From assembly GCA_003640385.1 (NCBI GenBank), contig RCAB01000006.1, positions 620,001-684,000 on the forward strand: 64,000 bases of DNA. Direction: 5' to 3'. The translations under genes and the position numbers were made by a program. This DNA is from Setaria digitata. Taxonomy: Eukaryota; Nematoda; Chromadorea; Rhabditida; Setariidae. The notes under the pieces were generated by a model, which was not told the DNA's origin, did no database searches, and worked only from the letters and a program-made list of their open reading frames with translations. Numbering within the stretch: the stretch's first letter is position 1; each line of letters starts with the position of its first letter. Positions 12,297-24,024 of the stretch are shown piece by piece.

Positions 12297-15200
12297 TCAG
12301 TCGGAAGATTCTGGTCCACAATCATCCAGATGTTTCGCTTTTTTTGCATGCTCTTTTCTGAAGGAATAGAGAAGTACAGTAATGTTAAAGGACGAAACCT
12401 ATTCACTTCTCATTCGAAACCAATTAAATACAAAACAGTGAACTTAAGAAATTAATAAAACATGAAAGCTTACCTCTTCCATTTCCCACACTTCCTCGTG
12501 TCATCCTTCTTTCGTTTCCGAGGATTTCCATTTTCATTCTCCTCCGTGTCTTCTTTTTCATCCTCTTTATTTTCATCTGCTTCCGTCTCCACATTGTCAC
12601 TGTAGTACTGCTTAAGGCGTACGTGCCAAGCAATTGAAGCACAGGCACTTATAGTTCGAAATTGATGAATTATTTTCCGAGGCAAAAAATAGGCATCATT
12701 GTCGTGCAACTAAAATATTAGTGAAGATGTCATCATATCAATGCAAAAAAACCATATAATGACTTCCAGAGTTTCCAAAAAACAAAAGTACTTCCAACCA
12801 TTCTTCTTATTTCCATCATCTGTTATCTCAGATAATAATAAAATTATGAAGTTAATAAATAACAGTTTAGGAATCCAAAAATCTGGTATAAAATTTACCA
12901 AAAAGCGTGAATAACGAACTCCTTCTCTCCTTAGCTGATTCAGTTTTGCCTCTTCAACCCACTGCACGCACTGAAAGCTAAATATCATGACACGAGAAAA
13001 GCGTGGCAGCAAATTATGGAGTATCAAAACGCCATTAAAATATACATAAAGTTTTGACCAAATTTCTACTCTAGAAAAACAAATCCAGGAAAATACAGTA
13101 TTACTTGCGACATAGGTGGTTCATAAAGATCTAGTTGCAACTCATCAACAATTCTTTCGAAGTCACTTGCATGGAAACAGATGACATCTTTTACCGCTCT
13201 TCTTCCTATTTTACTCCTATAAAAATAAAAATCTTCACGTAAAATTGGCTTGTTTGATTAAAGTTTTTTTAAAACTGAAAAGACAAGAAACTTTTACCAT
13301 TCACTTACTTCTTCTTTTCCGTAGGCCCATAGATTGACTGAAGTACACCCACTGCAGCAGTTGTACGTCTTTCCAATCCATCACCTACATGATCTGCATG
13401 ACACGGTGTCCGATCTTCAAAAAAGAATTCACGCGGTTCTCGACATCTAAAAAAAATGCAAGCAGAAGTGTACCAATATGAAGGACAAAAAAAAAAAAAA
13501 AGGAAAAATTAAAATATTTTTAACCTGTAAGACGGTAAATGGGGACGAATAGATGAGCTTCGTTTTCGACCTTTGGAAAAATCTTCCTTCACTTCATCTG
13601 TCCTTATCATCTAAAAGAACAGCGGATGCAATCAGTGCAGTGATGACAGATGACTGGACTAAAATTGGTTTGACCAAATTTCAAGTAATGAAATTTTGAT
13701 GCGTAATTTATAACAAACCTGTTCGCCAGGACGTACCCAAAAAATGGGTCCATCATCACTATCAGAAGGACTTTCGAGATCTGCTCCAGACCATTCACCC
13801 CAAGGCATCAAAAGCTTAAGCATCGGGAACATTTCCAACCATTCAATGAGTTCCTTGAATATAGAAAACCACGAAATTAAAGTCCCATAAAATATCAAAG
13901 ATAAAAAAACCCAAATATCAATAAAATAAGACACAAACCTTGAAGTAATTACCGCATTCCTCCTGTCTGGTTCCCACCAAACTCAAGGAGTGTAACGGAC
14001 CATACCTAAACAAAATTCACTAATTTCAATAAAGTTCTTTACGCAACTATTTTAGGTAGTCTTCAATTATCACATTTTGTAGTTCTGAATTAGTCTAGAA
14101 GCATAACTAATCAGTTAATCTTGCGCTGATTGTTTCATTTGAATTTGACTGTTTCATATAGCCCAGAAATACTTCCTGTATTGAATAGCTGCTTCTCTTG
14201 TAATGTGATGTTAAAACTGAGAGGTCTTTCAGACAAATTGCTTATTAAACAACGTGAAAATTTCCGGCTGGTTTTATAGAGATGTCAGAAACAACGGGTG
14301 AACTTTAAGTTACAGACCTGAAGGTCCCATGGTGGCAAGTTTCCATAACATGACTATAATATTCTGAAACAGTGGTTGTACTAACACACTGTTTGCTGGT
14401 GAGTGATCCTATCTTTACTGGCATGTGTGGAAACTTCTTTGCGAAATATTCCAGACCATTCTGTAATCAGAAATAAAGTCACATCAAGAGATTATAAACC
14501 AAAATTAAGCATGAAAAAAAATTTTAAGTTCAAGAAAAGTAAACAATTTAAATTTTTTCAGATCCACTTTCACTAGAGTAACCAAAAATATTGCTTGGAA
14601 AAAATCTATGAAGAATTTTGAACGCAATTGTTACCTGAAGGTATTCAGCAGCGTTTTCAATGACAGCGATAACAAAAATTGGTGTGTTGTCAACTTCTGC
14701 CAAACCAAATGTCACAAATTCCACAGTAAACTCATCCAGTTCAGATCCACTGAAATGTTGCTTGATTTTTGACCAATCAGCCTTAAGCATTGAAGCACCA
14801 CCATTTGGATGCGTCACGACATGAATATACTTCCGAAACTGAAATGCTTCCAATTCTACAAAATAAACGTCAGTAATAAGAATAATAAGCGATTTTTTAT
14901 AAAGACTACTATAAAGTGTTAAATGATTAAAAACATTTCATAAAAAAAAAATTCATAAAAACAACCTTTTCCGAGATCTTCGGCAGTTGACAACACCCTT
15001 TTTTATGCCGTGTAGCATTTTTTATACCGTGAGCCAAAGTTTTTGAAGAACTTGCACTATTTATCTTTGCTTGCTTAGATGAGCCACTTGCTACTGATTC
15101 TGCGAAACCGCTTGTTGATGGAGATGAATATTCACGTTCACTGAAACAGGAAACAAAAGTGGTTCGAAAAATTAGTGAATCAATTGATAACTTAATCGAA

Positions 15201-18200
15201 CAATAAAACCCTGGAAATACAAATCACTCTTTTTTCCGGGAGGGTTCTACACCTCAAACATATGTGAACAGTTGGTGGTGGTGTATTTACCTGTTATTCA
15301 TCGCCTCTCACAATTCTTTTCTTGCTAAAGCAAGATTACAGCGAAGATATCTTGACTGAATGTTTTGAATTTCAACAGATTTTTCATCGCCCGCATTCAA
15401 AATAAACATCGTATTTGCTCAACTTAAGAATGCGCACAGAAATATTGTCTCACTAATCCAAATATCTTTGAAATTTCCACAGAAATTCAAAATCCAAAAA
15501 TCGAAAACCAGGTCCCCGTAAGTTTCGACTACTATTCCACGAAAGTTATTGTACACGAAGGAGAGCTGGACAGGGCAGCTACAACTAAAAACATAGAAAA
15601 AGTCAAGTTGAACATGAGTGAACAGAATATAGAAATCAGTAAATTTGTGAAGTGTTATTTATTGTATCTTGCATATGCAACGTCAATTTTGAAATGCAAG
15701 ATCAAATAATCCGTCGCAAATTTGCCTATTGCAGAATCTGAAGTTAAAAGTCTCAACTGGTTTAGACAAAGACAAGATACTGTTGGATAAAAACTTTACA
15801 TTTTCTGAACTTCAACAATGAAAGCGATTATGGAAGCGTGGTATACGACTATTTCGAAAACTACACCAACATTTTTTGAGCAAATGCTTTTTCCTCATCT
15901 TTCAAAATCAATCATCAGAATCACTTTATAACCCATACTAGTTCTAAGGAAACAAGGAAAATAGCAAGTCTCGTAATCGCAGTTATAGCAACCTGAACAC
16001 CCGTGCTTTCCGCACCCGTTTTATAGCAAAAAGTTGATGAATTTCTTATGCTTCGTTAATTGCAAATGGTCATCGATAATTTAAACAGCAAAATAAGAGG
16101 CAAAGACAAACATGGCTCACTTCTTAAGAATTAAGGAAAAGTTTGTCATTTCCAGAAAAACAAGGGGTCCAAAACGAGAATTTCTTCCAAAACAACACAT
16201 AAATAAAATTAAGTGGCAAAGTAAATACCAAAACCACATCAAGTGATATATATCAATGAAACAACTAACCACAGTACGGGTACTGGAGAAGCTGGTGGCC
16301 CAAGTTCAACAATTCCATCTTCAAGATTTTCATCTGGTGAGAACACAGGGACTCCGTAAAACTGAGTCTGCAGTGAAACTAATGGCTGAATCTTACTGTT
16401 TTCACGTAGTGAAAATTAGTAGTGCATAGCTGATAAGCGAGAGAATGTCAATCAAATCACTGGAAATTAAAGAACCTTGTCTGACGTGAGATTTCCTTCT
16501 GAATCAACAGGAGACGCCACTTCATCTTCACTCAAACCATCTTCTGAAACAAGGACAATCTTTTCCATTACCGGCTCCTCAACTTTTGAAATCTTTTTAG
16601 GTTCATAGTAGCATTTTTGCCCTGAAAAAAAAAAAAAAAAAAAAAAAATTGCCGCAAATAATGGCTACTAATAACAATTTGTAAGCTTTCTAAATCTAAA
16701 ACACCCGTTCTATTGCACTTGCACTAATTTCATAAATATCAAAAAATTTTGCCAGGATTCCCAGAACGCAAAAAGCGTGAAATATATGCATATACAATAT
16801 ATAGCATATAAAACAAAACAAACAGAAAAGAAGACATACCACTTTCTATTTTCGGATTAGCAAAAGCTAATCGCTTTTCAAGCGCATCATTATCAGCTAC
16901 TTTATTAATTTCCGAATTGAGCTCTGCCTGATGGATTTCACCAGTTTTGTTAACAACAGTCGATTTTTCTTGATCTGCTTCCGTTATTTCTTCATCATTC
17001 AGCTCTTTTAGTAGCAGATCATTGTTACCATTTGAAAGAATATTGTCCAATGCATTCTTACTTATTTCCATATCGTCCCTCATCGATCCAAGCGAGTTAT
17101 TAATCGCCGGATTAATTTCACATGGCTGACTAGCGGCTGGCTTTGGATTCTTATTTTCCACACCATCTAATTCTTCCTGTTTAAATTCTTCAGGAGACTT
17201 TAAAACTTTGACAGTCTTGCCGCCTTCTTTCGAAAATGTTCTTTTATCATTTTCTTTTTTTTCAATTGTAACCACCTTGAAATTATACTTTTGCTCAGTA
17301 TTTTTGACGTCCAAGGCACTGCGACTTTCCTTAATAAGTGAGTCTTTGCGTATACAGGATTTCTTTCCTTCACTTTGGAAACGCATAGACTTAGCTGATT
17401 TAGAAGCTTGTATTTTCGGAGATAAATCAGCGAGATCAAGCAGTATTGGATCTAAAGCCATCGGTACACCTTTTGGTTTGACAACGGAAGATATATCTAC
17501 AAAATACAGTTTATATAAGGCTATAGAAGATTTGAAGTGTAACTTGGAAAAATCTTTTCTTAGTTTTGATGTAGTCTAAGATTCTGATTAAACTTAAAGC
17601 ACTGGTAAACTTCTTTAAATTCAATTAATGCCGACGGTTCAGGAATATATACCTGGCTTCGCATCAGCCTTAACAGAATAAACGCTACTGTTTTTTGTAC
17701 TAAAATTGGACTGTGACATTACTCGCACATCATTTGGTGGTGGAGGAGGTGGTGGCGGTGGAGGAACTGTCAGCACTTCAGGACCAAGTATCCGCTCACT
17801 GAAAAAAAAAAAAAAAAAAAACTTCAGTGACCAAAACACCAAAACTTCACGGAAACAAAGACAAAAAAATCTCACCATCATTTGGAAATTTAAGCGACGG
17901 TTCAGGAAAAGGACTTCTACAAGAGTCTTCGCACTACTTTCAACGTAGAGATTGACGCAACAAATATATTTAAATAACTTAATTGGCCTAATGTAATGTG
18001 TGGTGTAAGTGAAAAACTTACTTCGAAAGTGAAGAAGAAAAGCTAAAAGGAGGGCAAACACCAAATCCAGAATCTGCTGACCATGTAGGAGTTTGGAAAA
18101 CTCCAGTGGTATGACTGTTACTATGTGGACTTATGTAATGAGGAAGGGTACTAGATGTTGAGGCAGCTTGCATCATTAGAAACGGCTGCATAGGCATACC

Positions 18201-19368
18201 AGGCAAAGAACCAAAACAAGGTATTTGTGGTATACTGTTACTGCCTGGAAAATTACATTCAATGACTAAGGAAAAAATTGTTCAAAAATAATTTCGTATG
18301 TATTTCAGGCCATAGCAATGAACCATTCTGCAGTGTAATCAAAAAATTTTCCATATTCATTTCAACTTACATTTCTAAAATCATAAGTAATGAGTACCAC
18401 AGTCAACAGATATTTCTGAGATACGATGAAATGAATTCCGCATTGAATTCTGACCCCGACTAGTTATTTTAATAAATATAATAATCAAGTAAAATAAAAA
18501 AAACCTGGATACCCTCCAAGACTTGCACCACAGGAATAGTTTGGTTTACATAAATTAACTGTGGGAAGGACAATTACTGGACTTCGATCTCTCGTTGCTG
18601 TCGACTTGACGACCGATTTTACATTTACTAACTTCTCACCTAAAACTGGTGATGGTGATCTAGAATCCGGTGACTTTGGAGGATATGGTGGAGTATGTGG
18701 GCCGCGTCTTACTGTCCTGAAAACATTTTTATTATGGATCACTTCTGTTGCAAATTTGTACTACTTATAATCTCAAAAAACAACATACAAAATAGAAAAA
18801 CAAACCGCTCGGTGGGAACTGGGTGACCTGCTGAAATATTCGCCATTCCACTTGAAGGACCACGACCAGAACTTGAAACAAGATATCCACCTCCACTGAT
18901 TAACCGATCTGTTGCCTAAATATACTGTTCTAGTTGAAATGTATTACACATAAGCCTTCAACTGAACAGGTGTAAATCGTCTAACTAGAGATGTGTCAAA
19001 ATCAGTGGAATCAAAAGAGATAACACTATTTCATGCAGGATGAAAAAAGGAAATCTTACATCATTATTTGCTGTCAAATGACTGGCACCAAGACCCGAAG
19101 GTGTAACTGGTCCATGCTGAATCTTCCCCATTGCAAAAGGAGGTTTAGGTGGTGGAGGACAATGATATAAAATATCCGAGCTGGTTAAAACTGAATGCAT
19201 TTGTTCATGGGCCTGAAAATAAAACTACACAACGCTCGATGAAATTTAAGTTGATTTCTTTCTAACTATACAGCAGAGGAAAATAAAGGTATACAAGAAA
19301 AAAAGACAGCACAGAACCTTTGAAGTTTCTATTCCAGCTGAGTATTTTATTTTGTGTTGCGTATTCAT
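12297..19368 (-). CDS. dpy-21: DPY-21/RSBN1-like JmjC protein, putative H4K20 demethylase
   Basis: Related to RSBN1 (KDM9) and nematode DPY-21, nuclear JmjC enzymes that remove methyl groups from H4K20me2; DPY-21 acts in X dosage compensation in C. elegans. Twenty exons: 19368-19318, 19212-19060, 18915-18806, 18716-18505, 18244-18022, 17798-17653, 17496-16840, 16621-16476, 16367-16270, 15140-14966, 14855-14635, 14460-14318, 14005-13939, 13853-13719, 13610-13525, 13446-13309, 13216-13105, 12970-12899, 12709-12474, 12357-12297. About 1080 residues. The N-terminal half is low-complexity and proline-rich, with a run of ten prolines and SPDSRSPSP. The conserved half shows [33 protein letters not shown] (likely first iron-ligand region), [14 protein letters not shown] and DNDAYFLP with IIHQF (likely second His). 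An acidic [14 protein letters not shown] stretch precedes a basic tail. One base is missing at 14999-15004, which breaks the frame as it stands. Confidence 0.92.
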
Positions 19369-20224
19369 TGTTGAGTCCCTAAAGCTGATCACTGGAATTG
19401 TTTATTTAATAAATTCATGTTTAATACCAGAAATATGATTTTATTATCAGACAAAGCCAAATGAAACGGAAGGCAGAATGAATAAACAATTAAATCTCAT
19501 CAAAAGCATAAAATACTGTGCTTTTCAAGATAACACGGAATTCCTTAACTTCTACCGCCTGGTCCAATTTCTACCCACTTTCATAAAAGAAACCTGCGGC
19601 AAGCAAAGATCAAAAATTGCAAAAAGGAAGACAGCATTCCACGAAAGAATACCATATGCAGTTTATAAGCAGCTATTTTTGATCAGATAACAGTAATCGA
19701 CAAGTATACATATCACAATCACATGGGATTAATCCAACAGCGTACAATGCTTTGAATCGTGTTATTTTCACAAGTTCTTTTCATTTTCCTTTTACTTCTT
19801 GCTCAGAAATTAAGTAATTTTGAAATATGCTTCATGAAATTTTGAAATCTTTTTTTGGCTATAAGAATAAAATATTGCTTTTAATTCTCATTCGCTGGGT
19901 TACACAATGACCCGATCGTATTCGCACCTGCAACTTTCATTCCCATGAAAAAAAAAGATTCTCCAGCCCGACCATAAAAAACTAATAACTCTTTCCGTAA
20001 TTTGATGTATTTTGCAAACCACACAAGACTTGAGATAGTGCCAATGGGCTTTGACCGTAACCGGAACAATCGTTTCAAGACATTAAAAAGATCTCATGAA
20101 CACAAAAGCTACACCAACACTACTCAGAATAGAAATTCACGGTTTAAAATAAGAGATAGGAGAGCAGAAAGATGAACCGTTGCTTTCATTTGACGTAGGA
20201 AAAGAGAAATTAAGAATAAATTAC

Positions 20225-20330
20225 CCTTGACATTCGCAATGTTCGGATCTTTTAGCAACCCGAACTTTCACGGCAACTCCAATGACTAAAAACGAGGAAT
20301 CAAATCTTCCAATCAACTGACTACTCCTGC
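20225..20330 (-). other. Possible 5' untranslated exon of the DPY-21-like gene
   Basis: A donor at 20224 (GG then GTAAT) matches in phase an acceptor at 19379 (GCTTTAG), ten bases before the chosen ATG. The stretch is open upstream but carries no in-frame ATG, so it would be leader sequence. The exact 5' end is unknown. Confidence 0.3.
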
Positions 20331-20830
20331 GATCGTCGCGACGAATCTCTCTCTACCAAACTTTCCAGCAAGCAATGCAAAACACCAAAACCTCACCATT
20401 CGGAACAGTTTATTGCAATACGCTCTTTTAGATGAAAAATGGGCTTCATTAAATACTGCACACATGTTTTTAGGGCGCATAGGGCATATTGTTGGATGGG
20501 TGTTGTACTGGGTGGTTTCGGGCTTCAGTGGTGTTGTATGTGAGATGGTAAACTTGATTATGTGGTTTTATGTTTATACGTGGGGTCGGCGGATTTGCAG
20601 TGAGTGTAAATGCTAGGTGGGTAAGCTGTAAGGCCTAAAATGGGCGCTGGGAATTGCGATGTAAAATATGCAAATACTTGCGATTTCAATTTACTACTTG
20701 GACTTAAGTTGTAACCGACAATCTCGCGAGGAGTTTTGGCCACAGAATTAGCACTTTTCGGTATATTTTTAGTGGGTTCTATCGATTATTTCAACTTTTT
20801 GTTTTGGTGCACCAGAAACAATATACTTGT
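20331..20830. promoter_or_regulatory. Shared head-to-head promoter region
   Basis: About 500 bases between the likely leader of the minus-strand DPY-21-like gene and the plus-strand SET start. It is less AT-rich than the flanks. No specific factor site or TATA box was identified. The call rests on gene orientation alone. Confidence 0.4.
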
Positions 20831-23420
20831 ATGGTAATGGGTGAACCAGTAGCGAAGCGCTGCAAGACAGATAATGAAACAAATGGCGACAGCTCGAAGA
20901 CGGTTTGGGATTTGTGTTCATTGTTTTGATTTTTAAAACCCAGATGATTAAGGCGTAATGAATGTCTCGATAATTAGAGTTTAGGAATAATGTGGTTCTT
21001 TAATTGGTAAGCATTACGTGAGCCTGGTCTGTAAAGTGCTCCACATAATTTTTGTATAAGTTCATCAAAATCGTAAGTATAGTTATTTGATTTCTGGTGA
21101 AATATCATCTCTAATTCAAAAAAAAAGTGCACTTGCTGTATTTCTTCAGTGTGTTAATTCTACAGCAATATTCGGAAGATTTTTTAAGTTTTCAAAAGAT
21201 TCAAAGCTTACTTCTTATGACACACTACGAATTCTCATGCAGGTGAAACAAAAGCATTTGCTGGAACTATCCCGTTGTAACTGAATGTGCTCTACTGATG
21301 ACACTGTAAAACATTCTTGTATGAAATGTGCATTTCCTTGCAACACTTCAAAAGTCGCTCTTGATCCATGCTCTTCCTTTTTTATTTTTGCATTCTTCTG
21401 GGCCGCTATAATTGCTGTTTAGTGGATTTTTCTTTAGCATATTTAAAAATAAGTTTGTTTAAAATGTGTTTTGCGTCCGTAGTATTTGTCTGTAAATGTA
21501 CATTCAGGTAGGTGATTACGATGCAGCCACGCAGAAAATTCTGGAACAGATTGATCAGGTGCAAAGTGAAATAGATTCATTGAATGAGAAAGCAAGTGAA
21601 GAAATATTGAAGGCTAGTTCCTGTAGTATTTTTTATAGTTTACGTTTACTGAATGGTTGACACAGCATGCAAAGCGACTATAACTAAATACCTTTACTTT
21701 TTTATCTCTCATTTGGCCCGAAGAAAATTGTAATATTCGATTTGTCTTGCATATTCCTTTTATAATCTGCTGTAGTGGCTTAAGTCTTTTGTAGTACGTA
21801 GTGGCCTGCCGAGAGAATGAACCACAAACTTCAATGGTGGTCATTCTTTTCTTCCTCCATATCGTGACGAGGATTTTTATTATGACTGTGTATTATTAGG
21901 TCTTATCTTTTTATTTTACTCAAGAAAAGGCATTTCATTGAAGGTTGAACAGAAGTATAATTCTCTTCGAAAGCCGTTTTTTGACAAACGCAACGACCTT
22001 GTCCGCGACATTCCAAATTTCTGGGTCACTGCAGTGAGTTTTTTTTTTTTTTTTTTCCTTGATAATTTTGGGTCTTGCGGTGGTAAAGGTTTGGCTCTTT
22101 AGTAATTATTGTAGCTGCGGACGCAGTTAGCTATAAAGCTAGAATTTAAGTGCTATATTGTCCTAAACGAAAGATTTTCTTTTTTTTTTAGTGCTGGGAA
22201 ATGAGTGGACAGTAGGCGTATTCCTACAGTTTTTTTTTTTTTTTTTTTCAAGACAAGTGTGTGTAGGCTGTAAGGAATCTGCTGTTAAGACGCAAATTAT
22301 TTTGGTTCAATGGACAGAGATTTATTCAAGTATTTAGTTAGCATATTGCATTATGATGCTCTTCTGAATTTGTAAATGGTATTGGACAAGTATATCAGCT
22401 TTAAAAAGAGAACAGTATTTCATTTACTTAAACCCAGAAATTTGTAATATGATTTCCAAATATTAGTACCTTAAGCATTGCACGCAATAAATTGATCAAA
22501 TCCATTGTCTTCAGTTTGTGAACCACCCAAATATCAGCGCGATACTAGACGAGGAGGAAGAAGAATGTCTGCATTATCTTACTACAGTTGAGGTTGTCTT
22601 TATACAGAAATTCTACAACTTTGGTACCAAACGATCATTAATTGAGCATTTTTTATATTTAAGTACTTCAGCTTACTTTGCCATTTAATACGACAATTTG
22701 CTGTCGGAATGAATTTTTGCAGGTGGAAGAATTCGATGATATCAAATCGGGATATAGGATTAAGTTGACGTTCGATGAAAATCCATTTTTCGAGAATACT
22801 CAGCTCGTTAAGGAGTTTTTCCTTGGTGATTTTGAACCTACAAGTACTACAACTGTAATTAAATGGAAACCGGATAACGATCTCCTGAATAAAGTATGTC
22901 TCGTCCCTTCAGACTATTCATTTCCATCGTCATGAAGTTGTTTGAATACGTGCAGTCAGTTTTTCTTGAAGGTGAAAACAAAGAGTCAAAGTAGTGGTGA
23001 TGCAACGCCAGCGCCGCGTTCTTTTTTCGCTTGGCTGTCAGATAATCAAGATCCAAGCAACGATGAAATTGCAGAAGTAAGTCGCACATTTTCTTAATTT
23101 GAATGATAAATTGAAATAAGTATTGGGAGAGATCTAAAGTGCTTTAGTGCTTGTGTGTCGGTTTCGGTTTTGTCATAACCATATTTGAACCTTTATCTTT
23201 ATCGAAATTTGTTTTGCACTCAAGAATTACAGTATTATCTCACTTTGTGTAATGGAGTGGAGTTTTGCTACAGTTAATCAAGGACGATCTTTGGCCGAAT
23301 CCATTGCAGTACTTTTTGGTGCCGGAAATGGACGAAAATGCTGGTGTTTCGGGGGATGATGATAATTTTGATGATATTTTCGAAGAAGCTGATGACGCGG
23401 GAGAAGATAATGAAGACTGA
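20831..23420 (+). CDS. spr-2: SET histone chaperone (NAP1 family)
   Basis: Nuclear histone chaperone of the NAP1/SET family. It binds histones H3/H4 and linker histone, and in vertebrates is also an inhibitor of PP2A and of histone acetylation. Seven exons: 20831-20902, 21508-21612, 21944-22033, 22515-22592, 22723-22893, 22972-23076, 23274-23420, giving 255 residues in one frame; human SET isoforms are slightly longer. Parts: a short basic start ([12 protein letters not shown]), the dimerisation helix ([20 protein letters not shown]), [41 protein letters not shown], the earmuff region with [20 protein letters not shown], then [18 protein letters not shown] and an acidic tail ([11 protein letters not shown]). 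A second ATG at 20837 is in frame. The intron after 21612 has a GC rather than GT donor. The first-choice ATG is the first in frame. Head to head with the DPY-21-like gene. Confidence 0.97.
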
Positions 23421-23485
23421 GGGGATAATCAGTCTCTGTAACCAGGTACTTTTTTTTTGTTTCCTTTCTGCTGCTATACACCGTT

Positions 23486-23491
23486 AATAAA
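23486..23491 (+). terminator. Polyadenylation signal AATAAA for SET
   Basis: Canonical AATAAA 66 bases downstream of the SET stop codon, followed by T-rich sequence. Confidence 0.6.
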
Positions 23492-23952
23492 AGATTTTCC
23501 GTTGGTAATCATTTTTCTTTTTTTTTTTAACTACTAAATTGTGCGTACTGGAATATATTATTGCAGACTATTTTTGGTGGAAGCTGTTTGTGCGCGCATT
23601 GTGACGTATAAGTTCTAATGGTTTCACTGGACGACGTTTTATTTGCCAGTAAGTAGTGGTGAATCGCATCTTGCTGGCAGTAGCGCACTAATGATTTGTA
23701 AAGTTCTTTTCTTTTTTACATAAATTTCCTTATTCAATATTCAGAAAACTGAATTTGAGGATGGATATGTTCTAATTTAATTTTTTTTTATTTTTTCCTT
23801 TATGTTTAACCAGTGTGCTACTGCTAGTTCGACTGGTTGGTCTAAGTTCGACGTTTGATCATGTTTTTAAGAGTCTGACAGTTTGAATATGTTCTATACT
23901 TGGTACATGGCGAGTCAGTGTATGGCGTATAAGTCTCTGTATGTGTGCGTTT

Positions 23953-24024
<72 letters not shown>

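Noticed and set aside
12187..12369. 60-codon plus-strand open frame.
   Set aside because: Shadow of the last exon of the DPY-21-like gene (12357-12297) on the other strand.
17880..17940. Exon-like piece in the DPY-21-like gene (minus strand, reads [19 protein letters not shown]).
   Set aside because: Entry and exit phases do not fit the neighbouring exons, whereas joining 18022 directly to 17798 keeps the frame.
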